Source: Asterochloris sp. CNOR1
Taxonomy: Eukaryota; Chlorophyta; Trebouxiophyceae; Trebouxiales; Trebouxiaceae
Length of the DNA: 64,000 nucleotides
Assembly: GCA_963969365.1 (NCBI GenBank)
Contig: OZ017753.1
Location: 992,001-1,056,000 of the forward strand
Reading direction: 5' to 3'
Positions 1 through 12,180 of this stretch are shown one piece after another (within the stretch, counting starts at the first letter, position 1; the number at the start of each line of letters is the position of its first letter). The notes below the pieces were generated by a model. That model did not search any database. It had not been told where the DNA came from and saw nothing but the letters and a program-made list of their open reading frames with translations. The position numbers and the translations under genes are program-made.

Positions 1-3000
1 CAACCAGCTGGTGCCATGGCCTCTCAGCAAACATCAGTATTCTGCGGGGCCACACCTGCATGTGCTGCTGCTGCTGGTCCTGGCGCCGCCCTGCCTGCTC
101 AGCAGCCAGCTGAGCAGCCTGCAGGCGCTCCACAGCAGCAGCCCTGGCCGCCTCCGCAGCGGCCACCTGCACAGGCAGCAACCCCTCATCGGCTTCACTG
201 CGAGCTTGAGTCAGCAAATTCCCACAGTTTTCTGGCAGCGTTAAACAGAAAGGTGTTTTGCCTCCAGCCAGTGTAGCACCGCATTGCTTCCATAATGGTG
301 CAAAGCTGCACTTTTACTAGCCTTATCGAAATGGCTGATAAACTCTGAGTGACAGCTACTGATCTCAGCTTGGCCTGCCAACCCCCCTGCCTTGCATCCA
401 CAGCTTTGCTTGAAAATTCCTCATTGACTCACCTGGTCGACTGCCTTCTGGGCAACTGTGAGCGAGGCCAGATGGGCCTCTGTGCGAGCCGTGACCACCT
501 CTGGGGACCCATAGTGCTGCCGCAGTGCATCCAGCTCATGCTGCAGCGTCTTGCAAGCGGCAGCGCCCTTATCCAGACTGGCCTGCAGATCCTCAGCCTG
601 CATGGCCAGCAGCACTCATCACGAAGGGCACCGCCGCTGTGGAGCGTCCATGCTGGAGTGTTCTGCAGATTGCAGCAGCCCTGTCCTGACTGGCTTGCAG
701 GTTTCCAGCCTGCAAGGGCGCTACCACTGTATCCTTGTAGAAACAACCTGTAGTATGCACTGCTACTGATCTGCCAGCTGCACGTGTCCAGCAGTCAGCT
801 CATGAACAGTGTATTGAAGCAGAGTGCTGCAATCTCAATGTACCGCAGCGCTCCACAACATAGCGAGCACAGGGGCACCAACATTTGTCCTGTGAGCAGG
901 CAGCACAGCTTTTCGTGTGTCTGATTGCCCCACCACAAAGCAGCATGGGTACAGCTTGCAGCGGGCAGCACCTGTGCCCGCCATGAGGCCGCCTCCCGCT
1001 GGGCTTCCAGCTGTGCCTGCTGGGCATGAGTAACCAGCTCGTCAGCTGCCACCTGCGCCTCCCGAATCTGGGCCTGATGTCCCTTGGCGGCATCCACAGC
1101 AGCTGCCTGGCTGTCCAGGCGCGCCTGCAAGTCCAGTCTTACAGGTTGTGAGGGGCTCTGACTGCAGCTGTGCTCAAGTGCTTGGCTGCTGAGGCTCTGA
1201 GCACTGCTCTATGATGTCTGCAAGGCTGCATGACTGCACACTGCATGGGGCGGATTGCTTGATGCATGTGAAGGACTTGAATTGCACCTCATCTCTGCTT
1301 TCAAGCCCATGACTGCATCTGCACCCACCTGCAGCTGGTGCACAGCTGCCTCCAGATCTGCATCGTGGGCCACCAGGGTGTCCCTGGCATGGGCAGCCTC
1401 CTCAGCTGCCCCTGCTGCCTCTCTCAAGCACTGGTACACCTGCACGCCACCAATGGCTGCTCAACATATCTGCAGTTGCCCTGCTGAAATTCCCTGGAAA
1501 AGTATGGGCCCACCAGTTCTTGGGGCCTGAGAGTGAGGTTGCTCAGCCAGCTGCTCTGCTGTGCTACCAGGCATTGCCCACTAGGGGTGCGAAAAAGGCC
1601 GGTTATTAGCCTGGCAGAGCGCTTGACAGATACCAGAGCTCTGCCAAGTTAGTGCCGAGACACACTACACGTTCCACCTATGGAGCGACGCTGCAGGGCA
1701 TCATCCAGCAGGGCAATCTGCCTGGGGTTTTTCTGCCGCAAACAGCAGACCACTCGCCTGCTCGTGCCGCCGGTCAGCATGCAGCAGGGCAGCCTGACTG
1801 GCCTGCAAGGCCTCCTGCAGATCCTTGGCCTCTGCTGTGACAGCTTCAGCTGCAGCGCTGGCCTCCTGCTGTGCACGCTGAGCATTAGTCAGCTGTGCAC
1901 GGCATCTGTCCAGCTCTGCCTGCTGGCTGCCGTGCTCATGCTGCAACCTGCTGTGAGCGTCCTGCATGCAGGGAAATGCAGTCACTGCGCAATGCTTGCT
2001 CTGTACAGCTCAAAGAACACCAAGGGCAGTTGCAAGCCGTCCAATCTCTACCAGCCCTGCAAGCTCCTGCTACACGCTAGCCCCGCCACAGCCTCAGCAT
2101 TCAACAAAGTGCAACCTGCACCAGGCCACTGTAGCCCACGCACAGCCCCTTAAGCTCACCTGCAGCCTCTCAAGCTCCAGCTGCACCCTCTCCGCCCCCG
2201 CCACAGCTGCAGCCGCCGCCCCCTGCTCCTCCTGTAGGGCCTGCTGCAGCTCTGCAACCTGGCTGCTCAGCGCTGCAGCCTCCTGCTGAGCCAGGTCCAA
2301 GGCCTGCGTGGCTGTCCTGTACTTGCTGGCAGACTTGGCTGCAGCAGCCTCCGTCAGCTGCAAGCGCTCTGCTGCCTCCGAGAGGTCCCGCGCCATGGCC
2401 CTGCTGCCAGCTGCCTGGGCCTGCAGAGGTGACAAGAAAAGGTGACAGTCAAAGTTGGTGACTCAGACAGGTTCTAGACCTTCGCGCATTCAGCATGCTG
2501 CTTCAGACATGGTTCCAACCATGGCGCAGGTGGTGGAGGCTTTGCAACAAGCCTGCAGCGGCAGCAAGAGGCTGTGCAGCAACAGCCACGGCCTGTGAGT
2601 GGCATGCCCAGGTTGCAACATGATGAGGTGAATGTCCAGTGCCTGGTCCTGCCTGTGCAGGGTGGGGCCCAGGGCTGCATGAGCTTGTCTGCTGAGGATG
2701 AGCTGCATGTGGCTGCACATAGACTTCCCAGCATGCCTGCACTGTTGACTTCAAAACCAGGGACACAGCAGGGGCACCTGACACCAGGCTCAAGGGTCCC
2801 GGGGAACTGCAGGCACGCAAGGCTGTTACTACCCCCACACCTGCACTGTCTCCCGCAGCTGCTGCAGCTCCCCATCAGCCTGCCGCTGCTGCTCCAGGAG
2901 GAGGTCGTTCTCCTCCCGCAGCAAGGACATCTGCTCAGCTATGGCTGTGCTGGCGCCCGCCCCCGGCTCCGCAGACTGCTGCGTGGCGGCCACCAGGCGC

Positions 3001-6000
3001 TGCAGGGCACCCTCCAGCTGGGCATGCAGACGAGCATTCTCGTCAGCTACCTGATCCACCTGCAGATGGGGCACGGGAGGGCAATGATTGCAATGTGCAA
3101 GCAAGAAGTTTCATCAGCTGCCTGGTCCACCGGGAAGAGGGCACTGGAGTGTCGCTGCACTTCGACATGTTTGATGAGGTGTGGGCTTGTTTTGATTGCA
3201 GGAGAGGCAGCTATTGGCCTTCACAGACAGTGACTTCAGCAAGGAGTGAGCCCAGCTTGGGTGAGCCAGTAGCTGGGAAGTTGGCAGCTGTGCCTGCCAG
3301 GCATCAGGTCAGGCCAGCTGAAGCAGTCACCACTGCGTTCCATGTCAGGAGCTGGCCAGATGTGAGCTGTGTACAGGCCGAGGCCGCAGCAACTCCCCAG
3401 CTGGCAGCAGAGCCCACCTGCTTGTGCAGTGCCTCTGCCTCCCTGGCAGCTGTGGCCATGTCTGCCTCCTGCGCAGCCACCCGGTCATCATACGCCTTCA
3501 GGAGAGGGGTCAGCATCTGCTGGTCTGTCAGCCAGGGCGCTGGCGGGCCAGGGGTGACCGTTGCAGCTGCAGCTGTGGTCACTGCCTGCCCCTGGGCACT
3601 GGGGGACTGCACCGCTGCAGGGCTGCTGCCCTGAGCCAGCTGCGCTGCTGCCAGCTCATGCGACAGCCGCGTGACCAGACTCTCCAGGAACGTCACCTGC
3701 ACCACCAGGGGCAACTAGGTCCTCCAGTTGAGGGCTCCCCTTTCCAGAAGCCAGATTGTGCAGACTGTGCGGCTTACTGGTGTGGCAGACTCCAACAGAC
3801 ATACTTGGCTCAATGCAGCAGCAGCCGCATGGCATCTGCTGCAACAGAGTTGCAGTGATCAGCCAGTGGCATCAAAGGCCTAAAACGCCACTGAAAACCA
3901 GCTCACATGGACATGCAAGGCCATGGACTCCAAGCTGACTGCATCGAGCAGAACAGGCTCTCTGGTCCTGCAATATGGTTTCATCATTAGTCAGCCCACC
4001 TGACTCTGAGCTGGAGCAGGGCTGCTACTGACTCCAGGCTGCAGCGTTGCCAGCATGGGCACGGTTGCACTGCTGGCCAGTAGACTGGCCCTCTGCAATG
4101 CTTCTGCAGCTGCTCCCGGCGCTGCCACCTGAGCAGGGGCTGCCCCTGCCTGACGCACATCAGCCCCCTGTCCGCCAAGATCTGCTCCTGATGCACCGGC
4201 CAGAGCAGCGGGCAGATGCCGCTCCGCTGCAGGCTGCTGTGAGGGTGCTGCAGCAGGCTCAGGCAGCTGACCCACAGCTGGCCGCGCATTCTCTGCACTT
4301 CCCTGCAGGCTGCTGCCCCCCCATCCGCCAAGGCCTGCCCCTGCCCTGCCAGCCTGGGCAGCAGGTGTGTGCTGCCCAGCTGCCACCTGTCCACCCTGGC
4401 TGGCAGGCGCTGCCGCTCCTGGCTCCATGTTCAGCTGCCTCTGGACTTGGGCAGGCCTGGCAGCCTCCAGAGGATGTGGTGCAGCACCCACACCCGCCTG
4501 CTGCCCAGCATCTGCACCTGCCCGCTGCCTGGCGTCCTCACCCTTCTGTTCCCCGGCCTGCTCCTGGGCGAGAGGGGATGCAAGGTACTGCTGCCTGGCA
4601 GCCTGGGCAGCACCACCAGACCTGCTGACTCCCTCTGGTGCATGCGGTGCCTGCAGCCCCTCATGAAGGCCCTGCTGTGTCTGCAGATGCGCCTCCTGCT
4701 GCACTGGCTCCCCGTGCACCAGCCTGACGGACTCGACAGCATCGGGACGTTGCTGCAGCAGCGGCCCCTCCCCTTGATCACGAGCATCTGCAGGCTGCTG
4801 CTGCCTGCCTGTCACCTGCCCAGCTGACTCATCCAGTGCACCAGCCTCAGGCACCACCAAATGAGTTTGCTGGTCTGCTGTGTCGAGCTGCATGCCAGCG
4901 TCTTGTGTTTGCTGCTGGGACTTTAGGGATGTGGCCCGCTGTGCTGCAGCGTGCTGCCCAGCAAGATCGTGCTGCATGCGCATCTGGGACTGGGCGCTGA
5001 ACTGGGACCAGGTGCGGCTTCCGGAGGGGCTGGCTTCCACCTGCAGTCGGCACCAGGTACATATGCACAAAACTATGAGGGTGCAGGTGCACAAGGCAGG
5101 AAACGTGGGCGGCACACAACATGCTGGACGCTATGGCTGAGTAAGTAATCTGCGTATCCACTACACATTTTGGCTTGCTGACAACTTATACGTGATGGCA
5201 AGACTGCACCCCATGGCAACTTGGCCAACCAGACTGCTTGGCTGATTTGAGATGTATACCTCACAGAAGTTTTGCAGCAACAGCCCAGCATGCTCACCCC
5301 AAAGTCAGCCGAGGTGTTGCGCATGGTGGGCGATGTCGAAGCCCCAGTCTCCAGAGGAGCGTACACTGCCCTGTGCTCCTCCAGCAGCTGGCTGCCTGGT
5401 GCATGCTGCAGGGACCAGTCACTTGTCCCATTTGCTGGGGAGTCCTGTGCCAGGGGTGCCTGCCGCACAGGGTCGTCCCGGCTGGACTGCACCTGCAGGG
5501 TAAGGTCCCATTTGCTGGTACGCCGCTGAGAGCTTGGTGGGCTACCCTCCAGGGCTGACTGCAGGAGGCAGGAAGACAGCAATCAGCAAACAACAATCCA
5601 CCTCAATCGCTGTTGTGGCGACTGTATGGGATATAAAGGGAGGCAGGCTCATATCTGCTTCTGGCTGGCAGCGCAGGTGCTGGTGGAATAAGGTCAGACA
5701 GGTGCACATGTGCAGACATGCATGCTCACCTGGGCATGGGCTGGCGCAGCGCCTGCGCTGCTGCGGCCCTGTCGGGGTGCCTCAACCAGGCTGCCGTCAG
5801 CAGCTAGCTGCAGGACCCCCCTGCTGTTGCTCCTGGCCATGCTCCCTGCCTCAGCTGATCTGCCGTGCCTGCTGCCCTCAGCAGACCCCCGCTCAGCCAC
5901 CAGCACCGCCTGCGGCCCTGCAGGTCCAACTGCCAGCACTCCCCTGCCCTCTCCAGGACCAGCTCGCTCCCGCACCCCACTGCTGCTGCTTGCCCCCTGG

Positions 6001-9000
6001 GAAGCAGAGGCCTGCTGCCCAGATGTGTTGCCCTCCTGACCAGCGCTGCTGGATGCCAGCCTGAGGGTTCCAGCGGTGGCAGGCATGGTCGGTCCGCCAG
6101 AGGCTGTGCGGGCTGCCCTGGCACCCAATGGCCCTGGCGAGGCAGTGTCATCGGGCACCTGCAGGGCAGCAGAGAGCGGGCTCTGCATGTGAGGCGTGCG
6201 GGGCTGTGGGCAGCTCCAGGCCGACTCACTGGACTGTGCCCGCCCTGGACACCTGCCAGCAGCCAGGCAGTGGCCCCTCAGTTGCTGTGAGTGCAAGGCC
6301 ATGCAGTCCACGCCAGCCATGCAGCTGAGACCTGTGGGCAGACAAGACGTGTGGACTGCATGCCTGCCTGGAAGGAGCCTTGTCGGGCCTCCTGGCTCGT
6401 CTGCAGGCTCTTGAGCATCTGATCGGCTGCTGCGTCACTGGCAGCACTGCTGGGTGTCGGCTTCAGGGTCAGCGACCCTGATCGGCTGTCAACCTGCAGC
6501 AGACATCCTGGCCGCTTTGAACCAAGCACTGCTGGCCTGCGACACATATTGCGGGAAGTGACAGGTATGAGTGGTCGAGGGGCTGTGCAATGCGATTGTG
6601 CCCAGCCAGACCACAGGTGCCAGGTGCACCAATGTTGCTGCATGCCTGTGGCAGACAAAACTGGTCACCCTGCAGCCTGCAGCCCCCTTTCATTGCTGCA
6701 CTGCAGCCCTGCAAAATGCAGCTCGCAAACAGTCATGATGTGCACCTGCAGCTCACGGCGAGACCCGCCAGCCTTCAGCTTCTCCAGACGTTTGGTCTCG
6801 GCAGCCTCCAGGGTCACTAAGCGCTTCTGCTTAGCGGCTTCCAGCGTAGCCTGGCGCTTGCGCTCAGCAGCCTCATCCTTAAGCCGCCGCTGCTCCTGCG
6901 CCGCCTCCCGCTTGTGCTTGGCAGCCTCCTCTTGCAGCTGACGCCTGCTCTTGGAGCCACCTGCCAGCCCCTGCACAACGACTGCCAGGCTTAGCAGAAG
7001 AGCATGGATAGGCTCAGCAGCCTCCTCCAAATGTCAAACATTGAGGCCACCTGCGAGCCCTTGTACACTCACAGCACAGCAGTGGACTCAATGGCTTGCA
7101 TGCTTGCTCTTGTCACAGCATGTGCACCTCACTGCTTCGGCCTCATTGTTGAAGTTTGGGCGAGTTGCAGGGGACTGCTGAAGGCACAAAGTGTCACAGA
7201 AAGCAGCTGACATTGCTTGAGGCAAGATGAATAGCAGGAAGCAGAGGGTACACATTGTGAGAGAACAGCAGAAAGCACCTGAAGTTGCTACTTCCTGCAG
7301 AGAGGAGTGCAGGCAGCCCAGCATGCTGGGGCCAGGAAGCTGCACGGAAGAAGCATCTGACCTACCTGGGACCCAGTGCTGGCGCGCAGCGTGCCTGGCG
7401 CTGAGGCTGCACTGCCCTCTGGCATGCCCTCGGCCGTGGAGGCAGCGGTGGCCAGCTTGCTGGGGGAGGATGAGCGGCGCATGCTGATGCGCCCCAGGCT
7501 GCGGATGGGCGCCAGCAGGGCTGAGCCCATACGCTTCATGGGAGACCGTCCCCGCTTGGGGGAGGCCTGCACGCCCTGCGGAATGGTACTGCATCACTCA
7601 ATATGAGCTGCCTCACACTGAGCGTGGGCGGATTTGAGCCCATGCACTTGATGGGAGACCCTCCCTGCTCAGGAGAGGCCAGCGCACCCTGCAGGTGGCG
7701 GGGCAGCTGCTCAGTGCAGGGCACTGCCTGCCTACAGCAGGAGTGTGGATGATGGCTGGCACAGTGTGTTGCATGGGAGCAAGCAGGGCTGAAATGTGCG
7801 CTTTGTAATGACCGTCACCAAAAGAAATAACTGCACCCTGCAGCCCATCAGTCATTGCCGGCTAGACACTGACCACTGGCAATAACTGGGCAGGGCTGGT
7901 CAGACATTTGTTTCACCTTGCAGCGACTCAGTGGAGATGTCCCCTGCTGTGGCTGCTGTACAAAGCTAAGAGCCGCCTGCCTATACATGGACAAAATGAA
8001 ACTATATGTGCAAGGCACCTGCCCTGAGACACCAGATTGCCATGACAGCAGGTTCTTGGCGGCGCTTGCTTGCTCGCCAATGGTGCTAGTGGGACCGGCA
8101 ATGGATGTAACCCCCTGATACATTCAAGTCGACACCAGCAGTACTTGCCTGCTCGCCCATGGTGCTGGTGGTGCTGGCGCCAGACGCCTCAACACCCTGC
8201 CGAGGGGACTGCAGGCTCAGGCGGCTGGGTGTGTCTAGACTTGACCGCTGGCGTGTGCGGCGCGGCTCCTCCGCCGGGGACTGCAGTGCATGAAGCTGCA
8301 GACCTGATCCAGGACAGTCTTTTGGGTGTGCAGCATGACACCACTGTCCCGGCCCAATGCAAAGCACATAGTAAAAGTGCAGAGCATTGGGCCACTGACC
8401 CAGTGCAGTAAAGCCACATAGGCTGCGCTTAGCAACCCGTGTCGTAAGTTGGGCTCTGCGGACAATGCCACAGGAGGCAACCCTCGGAGCGCCGTCCTGC
8501 TTCAGGCCGACAGCACATGTGGTTGTGCTGCTCATGTAAACTATCTTCAGCACCGCCTTGATTGTCTGTGCATCTCTCCTTGCTGCTGCTGCTGCAGGGA
8601 CTCCACCGGCGTCTGCACGGCTGCATAAAAGTGCCGCAGCACCAGCTACACCCTTGCAACCTCTGCAGGCCTTGGCGACGGAGGCACAGTATTCCAGGGT
8701 GCCTCCTGCCGGCAGCACCCTCCCTGACCTGCTGCCTGGACTCCACCACCCGCTGCACAGCCGAGTTGAGCTGCCGTAGCATCAGCTGCACGGACTCGGG
8801 GCCAGAGGCTCGCAGACGCAGCTCGCGGGGCCCCTGCGTCGTCTTGATCTGGACATCCAGGCAGTCTGGGGTGCCCTTAGTGGTCGTGCGTTGGTCTGCT
8901 GGCAGCCACTTGATGATGCCCTCATACTGGAAGCGCTCCAGGTGCTGTAGGGCATGGCAGAGTAAGAGCAACTGCATGTTTTGCATGCTTTGATGGAAGG

Positions 9001-9167
9001 CACGACCTCAGTATTGCTCGAGTCTGCCATGAACATGTAGTTTTGGGAATCACCTGCTTGGCCTCAGTCAGCAAATGGATGCCAGTGTCCTCGATGCTGA
9101 AAAGGCAGGGCTGTTCCTGGCCTGCTACCCCAACAAGTCGCACTGCATGGGTTGTGGAGTCAGCCAT
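1..9167 (-). CDS. Long coiled-coil protein with N-terminal PH/FERM-like domain (3' end outside window)
   Basis: Multi-exon minus-strand gene. The proposed ATG at 9165-9167 has a good context (aacATGgc). Exon 1 (9054-9167) and exon 2 (8729-8944) join in frame and give a compact beta-rich N-terminal segment (..CLFSIEDTGIHLL.., ..FQYEGIIKWLP.., ..CLDVQIKTTQGPRELRL..) ending in a helix, which resembles a PH or FERM-F3 fold. Next come Ser/Pro/Arg-rich exons (7290-7570, with repeated SPK/SPM motifs), a Lys/Arg/Ala/Glu helix (about 6740-6950), Ser/Ala-rich exons (5700-6230), a Gln/Ala-rich exon of about 1.05 kb (3991-5040), and then long heptad-type coiled coils (3300-3710, 2830-3060, 2160-2430, 1700-1960, 1330-1445, 970-1130, 430-610). 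The C-terminus lies beyond base 1. A cytoskeletal or centriolar scaffold such as a CEP89-type protein is possible, but that is only inferred from its shape. It could also be two adjacent genes; I see no clear stop and restart. Confidence 0.55.
7521..7700 (-). repeat. Duplicated exon-edge segment in coiled-coil gene
   Basis: Two related segments, from about 7521 and from about 7634 on the plus strand, share the order tgagcccat, a run ending catgggagacc or gatgggagacc, and gaggcc..gc.ccctgc. They are about 113 bases apart. On the minus strand each reads as an acceptor-like tract followed by a Ser/Pro/Lys-rich peptide (SPKRGRSPMKRMGS against SPEQGGSPIKCMGS). The 7521-7573 copy continues into the long open reading frame, so the other is probably a decayed duplicate of the exon start. 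Confidence 0.6.
8064..8191 (-). repeat. Duplicated exon-end segment in coiled-coil gene
   Basis: The stretch beginning near 8064 (cttgcttgctcgccaatgg..) is repeated near 8142 (cttgcctgctcgcccatgg..), about 77 bases apart. On the minus strand the two encode related peptides, TSTIGEQAS and TSTMGEQAS, each followed by a tract that could hold a donor site. The copy at 8142-8191 continues into the Ser/Arg-rich exon upstream. The other copy lies in the intron and looks like a decayed duplicate of the exon end. Confidence 0.6.
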
Positions 9168-9447
9168 GTTAGCTAGCCAACTTGTCACAACTTCCAGGTG
9201 CAAAGGGCTCCGAGAGCCCTTCGCAGCACTGGGCCACAATCAGGTATGAAATGCGGCATCATGATGGTCCCGAGGCCATCATGAAGGTCCCGAGAAGGAG
9301 AAATGAACTGAAAGAATGCAAGATTGAAGTGTGTGTTCTGAGCAAATCATTGCTGCAGAATTCACTTCAGCGGGACCACAGCACGCTGCATTTCATCAAG
9401 GCTGAGAGAGGCCCGATCGACTTCAAAGCCCTTGAGATCAGGGCACC
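9168..9447. promoter_or_regulatory. Shared upstream region between coiled-coil gene and ATP6AP2-like gene
   Basis: These 280 bases separate two divergent start codons, so they should hold both promoters and both 5' leaders. I see no TATA box at a convincing position. The one local feature is a short tandem repeat at about 9256-9294: a unit of about 19-20 bases (catcatga.ggtcccgag) occurs twice in direct orientation. Whether it binds a factor cannot be judged from sequence. Confidence 0.4.
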
Positions 9448-11843
9448 ATGTTGCGCTTTGTGCTGGCACTGTGCCTGAGCTTGGCAGCAGGCCAGCCACA
9501 GATTTTCTACAGCGAGCCAGAAGGTCTGGCCTTCCTGCCAGCCAAGTCACCCAAGCTGATAGGTGCTGATGGCGTCACTGCAATGCTGTCTTCCCTGCTC
9601 AGCATTCCCGCAGACAGCCTGTCACGTGAGACAGGCAGTCAGGTGACCATGCATGCTTCCCAGCATTGTGCATGCTGGCATCCTTGCAGTCCATCCTGCA
9701 TCTCGCAGGGCCATTTCAGGCTGCTGCAGCATGCGCCATCTGACCCTGGTGACCCTTGCTGCAGCTTGCAGCTGTGCTGCAGCCCAACCTATTCTCCCGG
9801 CCACGAGCCGTGATGGCAGTGCAGCTGGCAGGCGTCAGCTCAGGTGCGCAGGCCTGCCATGGCTCTTGCATGACCAGGCACTCAGTGATGCAAGCCAAAT
9901 GATCACAAGCAGGGTCCTTCTCTCGAGCATCCCCTGGAGCAGACCCTCTCGTCTCACGTCTCCCACCTGCCCCGCCATGCAGTGTGAAGACTCGCGACCC
10001 ACATGTGTATGCCCTGCAGACAACTCTGCCACCCAGTTGCTCCTGAAGAACAGCCTGGCATCCGCAGCCAGTTTTGAGCTGTCATCGGCCAGCAATGGCC
10101 TGCCAGCCTCCCAGCTGATGAGGGCGGTGGAGTCAGTCGTGACAGAGGCACAGCAGAGCATCACTCATGTTCCCCTTGACCAGAGCGGGCTGCTGGACTG
10201 CAGTGATGCATGTCTGGAGGAGAGTCTCAAGGTGCGCACTGCTCCCTCAGGCAACAGCGGTCATGCTTGGCATGTGCTGAATGGGCAAGGGGCCTCTGTG
10301 GCGTCGCTTGCCCCAGCAGGAGCTGAGGTTAGAAGTCAGAGGGTTCCATGGTGCCCAGCCTAGGCAATGATGGAACTGATTGACAGCTGACGAGCTGACT
10401 GGCCTTTGCTGTCAGGTATGGCTGCCCACCAATGGCTGGTGGTCCAAGGCTGATGCTGCTCACCTGTGCCAGTCAAAGAATGCCACATTGTGTGCCCCTG
10501 CCTGAGCTATCACCTATGGTGACATCTTGGCATGCAGGCAGCGCTGAAGCAATGCTCAACAGGTGGCTATACCCCTGGCAGCGGCAGCCTACAGGGCGTC
10601 ATCTCCCTGCGCAGGGCCGACGGGACCAGCGCCCAGCTCTCCCTGACAGAGGCATCCATCAGGCTGTGGGCCAACGAGCTGGCTGCCCTGTACCAGACGG
10701 GGACAGACGCTGCCGAGGAGCATGAGCGCAGGTACTGCTGTGCAGGCTTTGCAGAACTTTTGCTTTGTCACTCTGCGCTCAGGACCCTGGCAGCACCGGA
10801 TCAGCTGTTCTTCTCTGCTATTCAAAACTCACTCATCTGCAAAAGTTCCTTCCCCAAGGCAAAAGCACTTCAGAGAGATTCAAGGGCAGCAGATGTCCTC
10901 CAGGCTCGCTTGAAGAGGGGAAATGCAAGTGATGTTGGCTGGACAAGCAGCGAGCAGCATCGGTCTGGCAAATGGTAGCAGTTGTCTGGCAGGGCTGCAT
11001 GCTGAGCAGGAGAGCGCTAATGGCTGCAGGGTCGCCCAGGGAGACGCAAGGGCAGACGACCCCATTCTGCTGGAAGCCACCCTGGTCAGTCTGCAGGCCC
11101 TGCAGGGGACGCCGGAGTACCATGTTGCTTTGGAGGCCACTGTGGCCGTCCTGCGCTCCCTGCAGCAACAGTTGGCCAGGACATATGACAACAGGTCAGC
11201 GTGGCGTGCGCTCGTGCTAATTCGATGCCCTGCCTGTCGCTAGATAGCCACGGCTCACATTGTCCTGCTGTGTTTCCGACTGTCTTGCCTACTTGGGCGA
11301 TCCTCTACTGACGGTATCCAATGTCGTTCTGGCACCTGCTGGACTGTGTTGGCCCATGCCAATATCTCAGCAGTCATGTAACGCCTTGCAGGGTGGCCAC
11401 CCAGATCATCCTCCTGGGCCGGGTGCCCCAGGCAGCCACAGGCCTGAAAGGGCTGGCAGTCTGGAAGCAGACCCACATGCAGAGGAGGACACTGCTGCAG
11501 TCAGCCCCGTCAGGTATGTGCTCCCTGTGCTTGATTAGGAGCCTCTGTCTCAATGCACCAACTGTACTGAGCTGCCTGTATGTACAGCTGCAGAGGCCTC
11601 TTCTGTCACATGGTCATACATGGCAGCCGCCGTGCTGACCTTCATCATCCTGGCGGTCTCCATCTATGCAGCGGTAAGGCTCTATTTGTACATTCCACAT
11701 GCATGTTGCGCCCCAGTTAATTCTCTGCATGTGCACTGTAGGGTATCTAAGCTGAGCGCTTCTCTTGCATGCAGATCCACTGTCTTGTGAACATGGATGC
11801 GTCACGCGACAGTTTGCTTTATTCTGGTGCCAAGACTGATTGA
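9448..11843 (+). CDS. ATP6AP2 / renin-receptor-like V-ATPase accessory protein
   Basis: Single-pass membrane protein of a family that in animals helps assemble the vacuolar proton ATPase. Eight exons join in frame: 9448-9642, 9783-9843, 10020-10231, 10538-10731, 11030-11194, 11392-11513, 11594-11673 and 11775-11843, giving 365 residues (human ATP6AP2 has 350). It starts with a hydrophobic signal peptide (MLRFVLALCLSLAAG). Residues about 66-85 contain NLFSRPRAVMAVQLAGV, which matches the family's NLFHRPRA..MV.GV stretch. The middle is a helical lumenal domain. One membrane segment (AAAVLTFIILAVSIYAA) precedes a short cytosolic tail, NMDASRDSLLYSGAKTD, that closely matches the family's NMDPGYDSIIYR end. 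This conserved tail and the unbroken reading frame make the call strong. The role in V-ATPase assembly is inferred from animal members. Confidence 0.88.
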
Positions 11844-12180
11844 CTCAGTGAGGCTGAGCCTGCATCCCTGAAGAAAACAAATTGAAGTTCGACTAAGTCT
11901 CTTTGTCTGCTGTAAGGACATGTAGATCCTGCTAGTTGAGCTTTTGCCCTGCATGTCAGCCATGATGGTTGAGCCAGCAGTGGCTCACAGAGCTCCTGTT
12001 CGACCAAGAATTGTTCCAGGCTGTCCATGGACAGGGAGCTTTGCCAACGTTGCGTTAACACGGCCCACATCAGCACAGCAACAAGACAGGGGACCCCAGG
12101 AAGGACAAGCACATGTGTCTGGCGTCACCAGGCCTCAGCAGGCAGTTTGACACCCCCAGATGAGGCATTGCTGAAGGCTC
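11844..12180. other. Intergenic, nothing recognised
   Basis: Spacer of about 340 bases after the ATP6AP2-like stop. It should include that gene's 3' untranslated region. Small open frames are present on both strands, but none has splice context or a recognisable peptide. Confidence 0.5.

Noticed and set aside
4047-4827. Long plus-strand frames of 152-193 codons
   Set aside because: They lie opposite the Gln/Ala-rich exon of the minus-strand coiled-coil gene and have no splice or domain support.
5628-5645. TATA-like string (gggatataaaggga)
   Set aside because: It falls within an intron of the coiled-coil gene, with no start of transcription expected nearby.
10417-10510. Possible extra exon of the ATP6AP2-like gene (VWLPTNGWWSKADAAHLC)
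   Set aside because: The flanking exons join in phase without it, and it lacks similarity to the family.
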